In this document: positions 1 to 7,939 of the stretch, in pieces | How positions within the stretch are numbered: the first letter of the stretch is position 1 | How the letters are laid out: every line of letters begins with the position of its first letter | Source: JBHIYN01 sp041984235 | GTDB lineage: Bacteria > Pseudomonadota > Gammaproteobacteria > Ga0077536 | Assembly (NCBI GenBank): GCA_041984235.1 | Contig: JBHIYN010000008.1 | Span: forward strand, 186,001 to 250,000 | DNA length: 64,000 bases | Direction: 5' to 3' | Translations under genes and position numbers: made by a program | The notes under the pieces: model-generated | Database searches by the model: none | What the model was told of the DNA's origin: nothing | The model's input: the letters and a program-made list of their open reading frames with translations, nothing else

Positions 1-427
1 GCCCGGCGGCACAACCTACCCCGAGCCGCCCGTCGATCGGCCGCTGGTCGACGGTGGCGAGCTGCCGTTCGACGATGCCGCACTGTTCACCTTCGAGCAC
101 ACGGTGCAGCCGGAGGCCGCTTTGCTGATGCGTGGCGGCGAGGGCATGCTGCTGACCTGCGACGCCATTCAGCATTACGGTGATTACAGCCACAACAACC
201 TGCCCGCGCGGCTGCTGATGCCGTTCATCGGCTTTCCCCGCACGACCATCGTCGGGCCGCTGTGGCTGAAGATCATGACGCCGCCGGGCGGGTCCCTGCG
301 CGGCGAGTTCGCCCGCCTGCTGCAGCTGTCGTTCGACAGCCTGCTGTCGGCGCATGGAACGCTGCTCGATCACGGTGCCCATGGCGCGGTGACGGTCGCG
401 GTGGCGCACGCGTTTCGCGACGACTGA
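1..427 (+). CDS. C-terminal part of an uncharacterised hydrolase-like protein (cut by window edge)
   Basis: The reading frame is open from base 2 to the stop at 427, so the start lies outside the window. The visible 141 residues contain LLTCDAIQHYGDYSH, a sequence with the feel of the late metal-binding segment of metallo-beta-lactamase-fold hydrolases (a GDA/CDA turn followed by histidines), then a hydrophobic stretch and a C-terminal helix. No complete metal-binding signature can be checked because the N-terminal half is missing. The next gene starts 95 bases downstream on the same strand. The fold assignment is a weak inference; that this is a real coding region is much surer, given codon structure to the stop. 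Confidence 0.5.
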   Translation, partial: PGGTTYPEPPVDRPLVDGGELPFDDAALFTFEHTVQPEAALLMRGGEGMLLTCDAIQHYGDYSHNNLPARLLMPFIGFPRTTIVGPLWLKIMTPPGGSLRGEFARLLQLSFDSLLSAHGTLLDHGAHGAVTVAVAHAFRDD

Positions 428-521
428 ACGCGACCGCGGTTCTCAATGCCGGGTCGGTCTGTCATGATCGGCGCATGACCGATGCTCTCGACAAGGCGCG
501 CACCTTGCGCCGTTCCCGGGG

Positions 522-1577
522 ATGAGCGCGACCGCCGACAGCGCCACGCGCGGTCCCGCGGCAACGGCCGGCGGCGCCGGCCTGCGCCACTACTCGCTGC
601 TCGACCTCGCGCCGGTGGTCGAGGGTGCCGAGCCGGCCGACGCGTTCAGGAACAGCGTCGACCTGGCGCGCCACGCCGAGGGCTGGGGCTACCGGCGCTA
701 CTGGCTGGCGGAGCATCACAACATGCCCGGCATCGCGAGCGCCGCGACCGCCGTGGTCATCGGTCACGTTGCCGGCGCGACGCGCACGATCCGGGTCGGT
801 GCCGGGGGCATCATGCTGCCCAACCATTCGCCGCTGGTCATCGCGGAGCAGTTCGGCACGCTGGAGTCGCTGTATCCCGGGCGCATCGATCTCGGTCTGG
901 GGCGCGCGCCCGGCTCCGACATGCTCACCGCGCGCGCCCTGCGCCGCGACTCGAGCTCGCACCCGGATCGCTTCCCGCAGGACGTGCAGGAGCTGCTCGC
1001 GCTGTTCGAGCCGGCGGTGCCGGGGCAGGGCGTGCAGGCGGTGCCGGGCGCGGGACTCAGGGTGCCGGTCTGGATCCTGGGCTCCAGCCTGTTCGGCGCA
1101 TCGCTGGCGGCCGCGCTGGGGCTGCCCTTCGCCTTTGCTTCGCACTTCGCACCGGAGGCGCTGGAGGAGGCGATCGCGATCTACCGCACCCGCTTTCAGC
1201 CGTCGCCGACACTCGCCGAGCCCTACCTGATGGTCGGGCTGAACGTGTTCGCCGCCGCCAGCAGCGCCGAGGCCAGGCGCCTGTTCAGCTCGCTGCAGGT
1301 CCAGTTCACCAATCTGTTCCGCGGCGCGCCGGGCAAGCTGCAGCCGCCGTGCGACATCGACGCCTACTGGAACCCGGCGGAGCGCGCCGGCGTCGAGCGC
1401 GCCATGCGCTACGCGGTGGTCGGCGACGCGGCGGCGGTCGCGGACGGCATCGCGGCTTTCGCCGCGCTGACCGGGGCCGACGAGGTCATGCTGACGGCCC
1501 AGATCCACGACCATGCCGCGCGCCTGCGCTCGTTCGAGCTCGCGGCAGAAACCTGCAGCGCACTGACGGCCGGCTGA
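522..1577 (+). CDS. LLM-class (luciferase-like) flavin-dependent oxidoreductase
   Basis: A 351-residue member of the bacterial luciferase-like monooxygenase superfamily, cytosolic and expected to use reduced FMN or F420. Visible family marks are YWLAEHHNMPGIAS near residue 65, the segment RIDLGLGRAPGSD near residue 123, and a TIM-barrel length typical of the single-component LLM subgroup (about 330-350 residues). The start ATG at 522 gives the conserved N-terminal strand LRHYSLLDLAPVVEG shortly after a low-complexity leader. The substrate cannot be read from the sequence. It is followed by a convergent HAD gene after 19 bases, so it is probably monocistronic or the end of an operon coming from the left edge. 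Confidence 0.85.
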   Translation: MSATADSATRGPAATAGGAGLRHYSLLDLAPVVEGAEPADAFRNSVDLARHAEGWGYRRYWLAEHHNMPGIASAATAVVIGHVAGATRTIRVGAGGIMLPNHSPLVIAEQFGTLESLYPGRIDLGLGRAPGSDMLTARALRRDSSSHPDRFPQDVQELLALFEPAVPGQGVQAVPGAGLRVPVWILGSSLFGASLAAALGLPFAFASHFAPEALEEAIAIYRTRFQPSPTLAEPYLMVGLNVFAAASSAEARRLFSSLQVQFTNLFRGAPGKLQPPCDIDAYWNPAERAGVERAMRYAVVGDAAAVADGIAAFAALTGADEVMLTAQIHDHAARLRSFELAAETCSALTAG

Positions 1578-1596
1578 AGCAGCGGCGCGCGGCCGC

Positions 1597-2358
1597 TCAC
1601 AGGGACAGGATCGGCAACGGATTGCCAGGGGCATTTGGCGGGGCGGCGCGCGAAGTGTCGCGCGCGACCGCCAGGCCCGGACTGAGAGGTGTGTCGAGAT
1701 AGTTCGCGCTCAGCGCCCACAGGCGGGCGGCGAGCAGCTCTGGCGTCGCGAACAGGCTCTGCTCGGGAACCGCGGCGCGCTCGCGCAGGCGCTCGGCGTC
1801 GTCGAATCCGTAGCAGGACATGAGCGGCGTGTAGCCCGCCGCGATCGCCGCCCGGTAGTCGCCAATCTCGTCGCCGGCGAACAGCAGTTCGTGGTAGCGC
1901 GGCGAGCGCATGCCCTCGAGCACGGCGACCTTGTGCGCGCCGACGGGCAGCGGCACGACGAAATCGAGATCCTGCTCGGCGACGTCGCTGGCACGCAGCA
2001 CGTGACGTATGGTCGCGCCCGGACTCAGGGTGAAGTTGCGGCTGACGATGCCGACATGGACCGCCGGGTCGGCGATGCAGGCATTGAGGTAAGGCACGAA
2101 CGCCGGGTAGATACGTCCGTGCAGGCGGTAATCGGCAGTCAGCGCCTCGCGGACGTGGCGCTTGCGCGGCAGCGCCATGCGGGTGAGGTTGTTGAGCAGC
2201 TCCTTGCCGCCACCGAAGTACTTGAGGAACTTGCGCCGGTTGCGAAAGCGCTCCTCGTCGCCGACGTCGAGCTCGAAGCGGGCGAAGGTCGCGCGCAGCA
2301 GGCGATAGGAATTGACCAGCAGGCCATCGAAATCCAGCACCACCAGGAGTCGTTTCAC
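1597..2358 (-). CDS. HAD-superfamily hydrolase, third gene of the betaine-lipid operon
   Basis: A 253-residue haloacid-dehalogenase-fold protein. The N-terminal LDFDGLLVNS is motif I with the nucleophile and acid aspartates (DxD), and FAGDEIGDYRAA near residue 180 is the late acidic motif. The start is a GTG at 2358 with GGGAGG about 8 bases upstream. It begins only 18 bases after the stop of the methyltransferase gene and runs in the same direction, so it is probably cotranscribed with btaA and btaB. A phosphatase acting on a lipid precursor would fit (phosphatidate phosphatase would supply diacylglycerol), but this is inference; HAD proteins are too varied to assign a substrate. Confidence 0.8.
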   Translation of the reverse strand: MKRLLVVLDFDGLLVNSYRLLRATFARFELDVGDEERFRNRRKFLKYFGGGKELLNNLTRMALPRKRHVREALTADYRLHGRIYPAFVPYLNACIADPAVHVGIVSRNFTLSPGATIRHVLRASDVAEQDLDFVVPLPVGAHKVAVLEGMRSPRYHELLFAGDEIGDYRAAIAAGYTPLMSCYGFDDAERLRERAAVPEQSLFATPELLAARLWALSANYLDTPLSPGLAVARDTSRAAPPNAPGNPLPILSL

Positions 2359-2376
2359 GGCGCGGCCTCCCGGCGG

Positions 2377-3084
2377 CTACTTGCGGCCGATAAAGATGTA
2401 GTAGGGCACTTTGAGCAACGGCACCCAGGGCACGCTGCTGCGGTGGGTACTGCGCCGGATCCGTTCGAACAGGCCGTCGAGGTAGGCGCCGTGAGCGCGG
2501 TCCAGCGTGACCCCGTCATGTGCGAACCAGCGTCGCCAGAACGCGTTCTGCCAGGGCTCGCGCGAGGCCTCTCCGGCACGGTCGGCCGGCGCGAAGTCGA
2601 CCACGCCGATCAGCCCGCCCGGGCGCAGCATGCGGTACGCATTGCGCAGTGCCGTGCGCCAGTTCGGGATCATCGTGAGTGCGTAGGAGAAGTACACGCG
2701 GTCGACGGGTGCGCCGGGATCCCAGGTCGTCGCATCGCCCGCGCAGACGCTGACGTTGGTCCAGCCGGCGCAGCGCGTGCGGGCGCGCGCGAGCAGCGGC
2801 GCACAGAGATCCACCGCGTCGATGCGCGTAAGTCCCGCGCGCAGGTCGGGATGGAGGTACTCGAGGTTGCGCGCGGTGCCGCAGCCGAGTTCGACCACGT
2901 GCTGTCCGGGCTCCAGGCACAGCGCCTCCAGCATCGCGGCGCGGCCGTGCAGCAGGCGCTCGCGGAAGGCGTCGTAGTGCCTGGCCTGCGGTGCATAGAA
3001 GCGCTCCAGGCGCTCGCGGTGGTCGGCCCCCGCCGGCTGGCCGCGCAGCATGCGCCAGAGGACCTGTGCGTCTCCCGCCTGCAT
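2377..3084 (-). CDS. btaB: BtaB-like SAM-dependent N-methyltransferase (betaine lipid synthesis)
   Basis: A 235-residue class I methyltransferase. The SAM-binding motif I reads VVELGCGTARNLEYL near residue 55, followed by an acidic motif II around RIDAVDLC. In bacteria BtaB trimethylates diacylglycerylhomoserine made by BtaA, giving the betaine lipid DGTS. The start is placed at the ATG at 3084, two bases after the btaA stop, because the longer frame upstream only reads through btaA in another phase. Adjacent position and tight spacing to btaA are the strongest evidence for the function. Methyltransferases of this size are common, so without btaA the call would be generic. Confidence 0.82.
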   Translation of the reverse strand: MQAGDAQVLWRMLRGQPAGADHRERLERFYAPQARHYDAFRERLLHGRAAMLEALCLEPGQHVVELGCGTARNLEYLHPDLRAGLTRIDAVDLCAPLLARARTRCAGWTNVSVCAGDATTWDPGAPVDRVYFSYALTMIPNWRTALRNAYRMLRPGGLIGVVDFAPADRAGEASREPWQNAFWRRWFAHDGVTLDRAHGAYLDGLFERIRRSTHRSSVPWVPLLKVPYYIFIGRK

Positions 3085-3086
3085 CG

Positions 3087-4277
3087 TCAGGTCGCCAGGT
3101 CGGCGATGTGAAACCCGGCATAGGTGTGCACCCGGTCCTGCGGGTGCAGCGCGGCGGCCAGGTCGCGATGCAGAACCAGGCGCTCGGTCAGGGGCGTGCT
3201 GCCACCGTCCACGCGCACCGCGTCGAGGTAGCTCGGCCAGCGGTGCGCGCTGCGAAAGATGACCCGCGCCCGCGCGCTTGCCCGCGCGAAGATCATGTCC
3301 CATTCCTCGGCGAGATCGCGCGGTCGCGCCGAGCTCATCCAGTCCATGTGATCGAGCAGAACGAAGCGCGTGAGGCTGTGCTCGGTCTGGCGCAGGAACG
3401 CGGTGACCGAGCAGGTATGGTGGCGGATGCGATCGACCAGGCCGGCCTTCAGCGCGCGGAAGTTGTCCGGCTTGAGATATTCCGGGCAGCATTCCGCGCT
3501 GTACTCACCAACCAGGTACAGCCGCCAGAAGTAATTCAGCGTCAGCGGCAGCTGGCGGAACACGTACTCGATCGCCTCGCGGATGAAGGCCGCGACGCCG
3601 CCGGTGTGCTGGCTTTCGACCTCGCGGCGCTGCGGCTGGGGCACGCCCAGCATGCTCATCGTGAGCTGGCGTGACAGCAGCCAGTTGACCTCGCGCCGCC
3701 ACAGCATGGGTGCGATACGCTGGTCGTAGATGTCGCGCTGCTCGGCGACATTCTCGCTGTCCAGCAGCGCGCGCACTGCCTCGCGCAGCCGTGGCCGACA
3801 GGCAAGATAGAGATGGAAGCCGCGCGCGACCTGTCCGCTCAGACCGTGGAAATAGAGCCCGCGGGCGGGGTCGAAGGCGGTGCCCTGACGATCCCAGTAG
3901 GCGCGCGCGAACGCACCGAGCTGTGGGCGCAATTCGCGCGCGTAGAGGCGCGCGAAACCGGCATGGCGGCCGCGGCCGAAGAGGGCGAAGTAGTCTTCGT
4001 GCGCGAGGCTGCGGATGCCGGCCAGCTTCAGCTCGAGCAGCGCAATCTGGCGCGGGTTCATGTCCACCGCATAGACCTCGCCGGCGCCGGCCAGCACGTA
4101 GTCGAGGGCATTGCAGCCGGCACTGGCAATCACCAGTACGCGATCCGAGGCATCCATCTGCAGGGCCTGCCGGTCGACGGCCGGGTCTTCCCAGCAGGTG
4201 TTATAGACGAGGGAGCGCGAGTAGAGCGTATCGAAAAGACGGTCGTTGAGACCGTCGACGCGCTGACGGATGTTCAA
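3087..4277 (-). CDS. btaA: BtaA-like SAM:diacylglycerol 3-amino-3-carboxypropyltransferase (DUF3419)
   Basis: A 396-residue protein with the features of the DUF3419/BtaA family: SLVYNTCWEDPAVDRQAL near residue 24, the SAM-binding region VLVIASAGCNALDYVL near residue 48, and VYAVDMNPRQIALLELK just after it. BtaA moves the aminocarboxypropyl group of SAM onto diacylglycerol to give diacylglycerylhomoserine, the first step of betaine lipid (DGTS) synthesis at the inner membrane. The start codon appears to be TTG at 4277, preceded by AGGA 10 bases away; no better in-frame start is visible. btaB follows two bases after the stop. I could not recognise a Pho box in the 131 bases upstream. Confidence 0.88.
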   Translation of the reverse strand: MNIRQRVDGLNDRLFDTLYSRSLVYNTCWEDPAVDRQALQMDASDRVLVIASAGCNALDYVLAGAGEVYAVDMNPRQIALLELKLAGIRSLAHEDYFALFGRGRHAGFARLYARELRPQLGAFARAYWDRQGTAFDPARGLYFHGLSGQVARGFHLYLACRPRLREAVRALLDSENVAEQRDIYDQRIAPMLWRREVNWLLSRQLTMSMLGVPQPQRREVESQHTGGVAAFIREAIEYVFRQLPLTLNYFWRLYLVGEYSAECCPEYLKPDNFRALKAGLVDRIRHHTCSVTAFLRQTEHSLTRFVLLDHMDWMSSARPRDLAEEWDMIFARASARARVIFRSAHRWPSYLDAVRVDGGSTPLTERLVLHRDLAAALHPQDRVHTYAGFHIADLAT

Positions 4278-4408
4278 GCCGGTAATGTCCTGTATCGCCG
4301 CGGAAGTCTGGCGGGCTGGCTTGTTGTGCTGTTATGCGGCGCAGATTAGTGCCGCCAGGTTAAGGCGATGTGACAATGCCACGAGCGCGGCACGGCCTCG
4401 CGGTGCGG

Positions 4409-5362
4409 CTACAGGCCGGCCCCCTCGTCGACGCCGAGCAGCAGGTTGAGGCTCTGCACCGCCTGACCCGAAGCCCCCTTGCCGAGGTTGTCGAGCTGGG
4501 CCACGACCACGGCGTGGCCGCGCGCTTCGTTGTGCAGCACGTACAGGCGCAGCTCGTTGCTGTCGTTGAGGGTCTCCGGATCGAGGCGCGGCAGGGTGGT
4601 GCCGGCGTCAAAGGGTGCGACGGTGACGAAGCGCTCGCCGGCGTAATGCGCTCGGTAGGTCTCGTGCAGGGTGCGGGCGCCCGGCGTACCCGGCAGTGCC
4701 CACAGCGGCAGCGGCACGTGCACCAGCATGCCCTTGTAGTAACGGCCGACCGTGGGCAGGAAGATCGGGGGCGTGCCCAGGCCGCCCCAGCGCGTGATTT
4801 CGGGGACGTGTTTGTGCGCGAGCCCGAGCGCGTAGTCGTAGGCCGCGCTGGTGACGGGCTCGGCGCCGGCGCCGTCCTCGAAGGCCGCGATGAGGGCCTT
4901 GCCACCACCGGAGTAGCCCGACAGACCGTTGATCGAGACCGGCCAGTCGCGCGGCAGCAGTCCCGCGCTGACCAGCGGATGCAGGATGGCGACCGCGGCG
5001 AGCGCGTAGCAGCCGGGATTGGCCACCCGCGTCGATCGGCGCAGCAGCGCGCGCTGATCGCGCTCGAGCTCGGGGAAGCCGTAGACCCAGCTGTCGGCAG
5101 TGCGGTGCGCGGTGGAGGCGTCGATGATGCGCGTTGCCGGGTTGTCGACCAGTGCCACGGCCTCGCGCGCGGCGTCGTCCGGCAGGCACAGGATGGCGAC
5201 GTCGGCGGCGTTCAGTGCGTCGCGCCGTGCCGACGCGTCCTTGCGTGCGGCGGGATCGATGCGCAGCAGCTCGAGATCGCCGCGCGCTTCCAGACGAGCG
5301 GCAATCTGCAGCCCGGTGGTGCCGGCTTCGCCGTCGATGAATACCCGTGGCAGTGTGGTCAT
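4409..5362 (-). CDS. argC: N-acetyl-gamma-glutamyl-phosphate reductase, type 2
   Basis: A 317-residue NADPH-dependent reductase of arginine biosynthesis that converts N-acetylglutamyl-5-phosphate to the semialdehyde. The nucleotide-binding start FIDGEAGTTGLQIAARL, the catalytic cysteine in RVANPGCYALAA near residue 108, and SGYSGGGKALI near residue 152 are all characteristic of ArgC; the length suits the shorter type 2 form rather than the 340-residue type 1. The start is the ATG at 5362; the open frame continues upstream as an antisense shadow of the neighbouring regulator gene. It lies 131 bases upstream of btaA on the same strand, too far to claim an operon. Confidence 0.93.
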   Translation of the reverse strand: MTTLPRVFIDGEAGTTGLQIAARLEARGDLELLRIDPAARKDASARRDALNAADVAILCLPDDAAREAVALVDNPATRIIDASTAHRTADSWVYGFPELERDQRALLRRSTRVANPGCYALAAVAILHPLVSAGLLPRDWPVSINGLSGYSGGGKALIAAFEDGAGAEPVTSAAYDYALGLAHKHVPEITRWGGLGTPPIFLPTVGRYYKGMLVHVPLPLWALPGTPGARTLHETYRAHYAGERFVTVAPFDAGTTLPRLDPETLNDSNELRLYVLHNEARGHAVVVAQLDNLGKGASGQAVQSLNLLLGVDEGAGL

Positions 5363-5418
5363 GATCGCAAGTCTCCGTGCGCGGCGGCGATCATACGCGA
5401 TCGTGCGCGCAGCACGGA

Positions 5419-6489
5419 TCAGCGCTTGCCCGGCTTCCAGAAGCCGGCCCGGTGTACGCGCTTGAGTACGGCTACCGTGGGCGTGAACTCGTCGGCTTTC
5501 ATCGTGTTCTGGCCGGGCAGGGTCTGATCCGCGCAGAACTCGGCGACCGTACGGCGCAGGCTGCTGTCGGCGTCGCGCGGCATGACCAGGTAGAAGCGCT
5601 CGCTGACCACCGGCTCGAAAGCCAGGCCGAGAGCGGCGGCGGCGCCCGCCGAGCCGAAGCCGGCATCGGCGCTGCCGCTGGCGACCAGCGCGGCAACCGC
5701 GGTGTGGGTGTACTCCTCGTCGCCGTAACCGCGGATGCTGCCGGGCGCTATGCCCGCCGCGCCGAGCAGGCCATCGAAGATCAAACGCGTGCCCGAGCCC
5801 GGCTGGCGGTTGATGAAACGCTGTTCCCCTGTTTGCAGTGACTCGATCGCGGTGACCGGCGAGTCCGGCCTCGAGATCAGGCCGAGGGTGCGTTCCTCGA
5901 GCAGCCACAGGCGGTCGCGCTCGGCATCGAGCAGGCCAATCAGGTGCGCCGCGACGGTACGCCCGAGGTCGCCCAGCGGCAGGTGGAAGCCCGCGATGTC
6001 GGCCTCGCCATGGCGATAGCGATTGAGCGCGCTCTCGCTGCCGGTCACGTCGAACATGACGCGGTGCCGTTCGCGCAGCGCATCGCGCAGGGCGAGCACA
6101 CGGTCGCTGTGGCTGGAGACGATGGTGACCGGGTGACGGCGCGGATCGGCGGCCTCGGCGAGCTGTGCCGCGGCGTCCAGTGCGGCCCGCTCCAGCGCCG
6201 GTGCGAGCGTACCCGCGGCGGCGCTCTCGACTTCGAGCAGGGTTTCGCCGAAGGCGGTGAGGTGCGCACCACGGCCTTGCCGGGCCGAGATCAACGGCGT
6301 ACCGAAACGCTGCTCCCAGTCGCGCAGCAGGCCCCAGGCATGGCGATAGGAGACGCCTGCGGCACGGGCCGCGAAGTTGAGGTGGCCGCCCTGCCGCACG
6401 CCGCGCAGCAGATCGAACACGACCGGGTCCAGCACGCGGGCGTCATCGCCGCGGCCCAGTGTCCAGCGCAGCCTGAATTCGAGTTCCAT
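5419..6489 (-). CDS. ModE-like winged-helix regulator with C-terminal periplasmic-binding-protein-like domain
   Basis: A 356-residue one-component regulator. Residues 1-110 form a ModE/LysR-type winged helix (LRGVRQGGHLNFAARAAGVS followed by WGLLRDWEQRFG). Residues 115-340 resemble the PBP-like domain used to sense oxyanions: HPVTIVSSHSD, a GSESALNRYRHGEADIAGFH segment, and RFINRQPGSGTRLIFDGLL, a common anion-binding loop pattern. Such fusions in other bacteria are associated with molybdate or tungstate genes. It is divergent from a TiaS-like gene with 162 bases between them that hold inverted repeats, so it may control that promoter and its own. The ligand is inferred from family resemblance only. 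Confidence 0.75.
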   Translation of the reverse strand: MELEFRLRWTLGRGDDARVLDPVVFDLLRGVRQGGHLNFAARAAGVSYRHAWGLLRDWEQRFGTPLISARQGRGAHLTAFGETLLEVESAAAGTLAPALERAALDAAAQLAEAADPRRHPVTIVSSHSDRVLALRDALRERHRVMFDVTGSESALNRYRHGEADIAGFHLPLGDLGRTVAAHLIGLLDAERDRLWLLEERTLGLISRPDSPVTAIESLQTGEQRFINRQPGSGTRLIFDGLLGAAGIAPGSIRGYGDEEYTHTAVAALVASGSADAGFGSAGAAAALGLAFEPVVSERFYLVMPRDADSSLRRTVAEFCADQTLPGQNTMKADEFTPTVAVLKRVHRAGFWKPGKR

Positions 6490-6651
6490 GCGTCGTGACC
6501 CTTAAAAATGCACAACGTTGCATATCATAGTCGCAACTTGCTTGTTGGTGCGTCTTTCGGGCGCCAATCGAGGGGGCGTAAACGGATACCTGCAACATAA
6601 CCGGTTTGCTATGATGCGCCGGTCCCGCACCCGTTCTGCCCGTCCCCGCCC
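6490..6651. promoter_or_regulatory. Divergent promoter/operator region with GTTGC repeats
   Basis: The spacer between the ModE-like regulator and the TiaS-like gene is clearly AT-richer than its surroundings. It contains the 8-bp palindrome CAACGTTG at 6513-6520, and GTTGC at 6517-6521 paired with GCAAC at 6533-6537 (11 bases between). A further GCAAC lies around 6591. This is a plausible binding site for the adjacent winged-helix protein. Promoter hexamers cannot be assigned with certainty. Confidence 0.45.
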
Positions 6652-7419
6652 ATGCTCAGACAGGTCACCCAGTCGCGCCCGTGGCTCGTCGGAATCGACG
6701 ATACCGATAACCTCGAATCACGCGGCACCGGCTTTCGCGCGCGGCAACTGGTCGCGGCACTGGAGGAGGCGGGGCTGGCCGAGGTCCGCGGCGTCACGCG
6801 CCACCAGCTGCTGGTCGATGACCGCATTCCCTATACCTCGCACAACAGTTGCGCGTGTATCGAGTTCAGCTCGGCGACGCCGGCCGCAGAGCTGTTCGCT
6901 TTCTGCCGCACCTTCATGCTGGATGCCGCGGCCGAAGGGTCGGACGTCGGCCTGTGCCTGGCCACGCCCAGCCAGGGGCGGTCGGTCACCGGCTGGGGCC
7001 GCAAGGCCAAGCGCGAAGTGCTGACCCGCGAAGGCGCACGCCATGCCGCGCAGGCTTCGGCGATCACGCTGGAGGGGCTGACCGGCACACGCGACGGCAT
7101 CATCGGCTCGCTCGCCGGGATCGGCCTGTTCGCCGACGGCAACGATGGGCGCTACATCTGGAAGCCCGGTCTGCGCGAGCTGGGTGACACCGTCGTTACG
7201 CTCGCAGAGCTGCTCGACACCACTGGCATCGACGACGTGCGCCTGCCCTGTGGCACCAGCGTCAGCGATGAGTCCGCTGCCCGCGTGGCGCTCGGTCCGT
7301 GGCCGCGCCCGGTGCGTGTCGACGGCCAATCCGTCCTACTCGTTGAAAAGGTGAGTCATGATGATGACGCCGACTACGTCTGCCTCGAAAAACAACGCGT
7401 CAAGGCTTTCCGGCCTTGA
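6652..7419 (+). CDS. TiaS-like (tRNA-Ile2 agmatinylcytidine synthase-type domain) protein
   Basis: A 255-residue protein starting with WLVGIDDTDNLESRGTGF near residue 12. This GIDDTD signature belongs to the catalytic kinase-like part of archaeal TiaS, which modifies the C34 of a tRNA-Ile using ATP and agmatine. The bacterial protein is shorter and lacks the later OB-fold and zinc-ribbon parts of TiaS. A tRNA role is therefore not implied, and the true substrate is unknown. The gene is divergent from a ModE-like regulator and overlaps the next gene by 62 bases, which suggests shared expression. I am confident of the domain and unsure of the function. Confidence 0.65.
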   Translation: MLRQVTQSRPWLVGIDDTDNLESRGTGFRARQLVAALEEAGLAEVRGVTRHQLLVDDRIPYTSHNSCACIEFSSATPAAELFAFCRTFMLDAAAEGSDVGLCLATPSQGRSVTGWGRKAKREVLTREGARHAAQASAITLEGLTGTRDGIIGSLAGIGLFADGNDGRYIWKPGLRELGDTVVTLAELLDTTGIDDVRLPCGTSVSDESAARVALGPWPRPVRVDGQSVLLVEKVSHDDDADYVCLEKQRVKAFRP

Positions 7420-7939
7420 GCACCCTGCGCTGCGCTGGCTGCTGCTCGCGGGCAGCGGCGCGCTGACGGCGGGTTTCCACCAGGCCTGGGACCTGTCACT
7501 GGGCCTGCCCGGTCACTTCGGCCTGATCTGGATGGCCGTCGTGGTACTGGCGCGGGCCGGTGCGGCGGAGCGCTACGCGGCCTGCATCGTGACCCTGGGC
7601 TATGCGGCCGGGGGGGGCGCGCTGAACGACCTGCCGCTGCACGCCCTGGCGCACGCGCCGGCCTATTTCGCCGCCGCGATGGTGATCGATTTCGCCTGGG
7701 CGTGCTCGCCGGCACTGCTGCGCCGCCCGCTGTTCGCCGGGCTTACCGGTGCCTTCGCGTTCGCGGCCAAACCACTGGTGCTGGCCGCCATGGTCGCCGC
7801 GTTCGGGCTGAAAGCCGGTTCGCTCAAGCACGGCCTGGGCTTCCCGCTGCTGACGCATGCCTGCTTCGGCGCGACCGGCGCGGTGCTCGGTGCGCTCTTG
7901 TGGCAGGGCGCTCAGTCGTGGCGGCGGGCACCGGACTGA
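7358..7939 (+). CDS. Small integral membrane protein, possibly transporter-like
   Basis: A 193-residue hydrophobic protein with about five or six predicted membrane segments (for example residues 26-44, 52-68, 74-90, 99-118, 124-146, 164-182). It has no catalytic motif I recognise. It starts at a run of three ATG codons at 7358, behind AAGGTGA, inside the end of the TiaS-like gene (62-base overlap), and its 3' end overlaps the convergent binding-protein gene by 28 bases. Size and topology recall the S component of energy-coupling-factor transporters, but no ECF partner genes are present, so this is only a possibility. The reading frame is supported by dense hydrophobic periodicity and good context. 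Confidence 0.6.
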   Translation: MMMTPTTSASKNNASRLSGLEHPALRWLLLAGSGALTAGFHQAWDLSLGLPGHFGLIWMAVVVLARAGAAERYAACIVTLGYAAGGGALNDLPLHALAHAPAYFAAAMVIDFAWACSPALLRRPLFAGLTGAFAFAAKPLVLAAMVAAFGLKAGSLKHGLGFPLLTHACFGATGAVLGALLWQGAQSWRRAPD

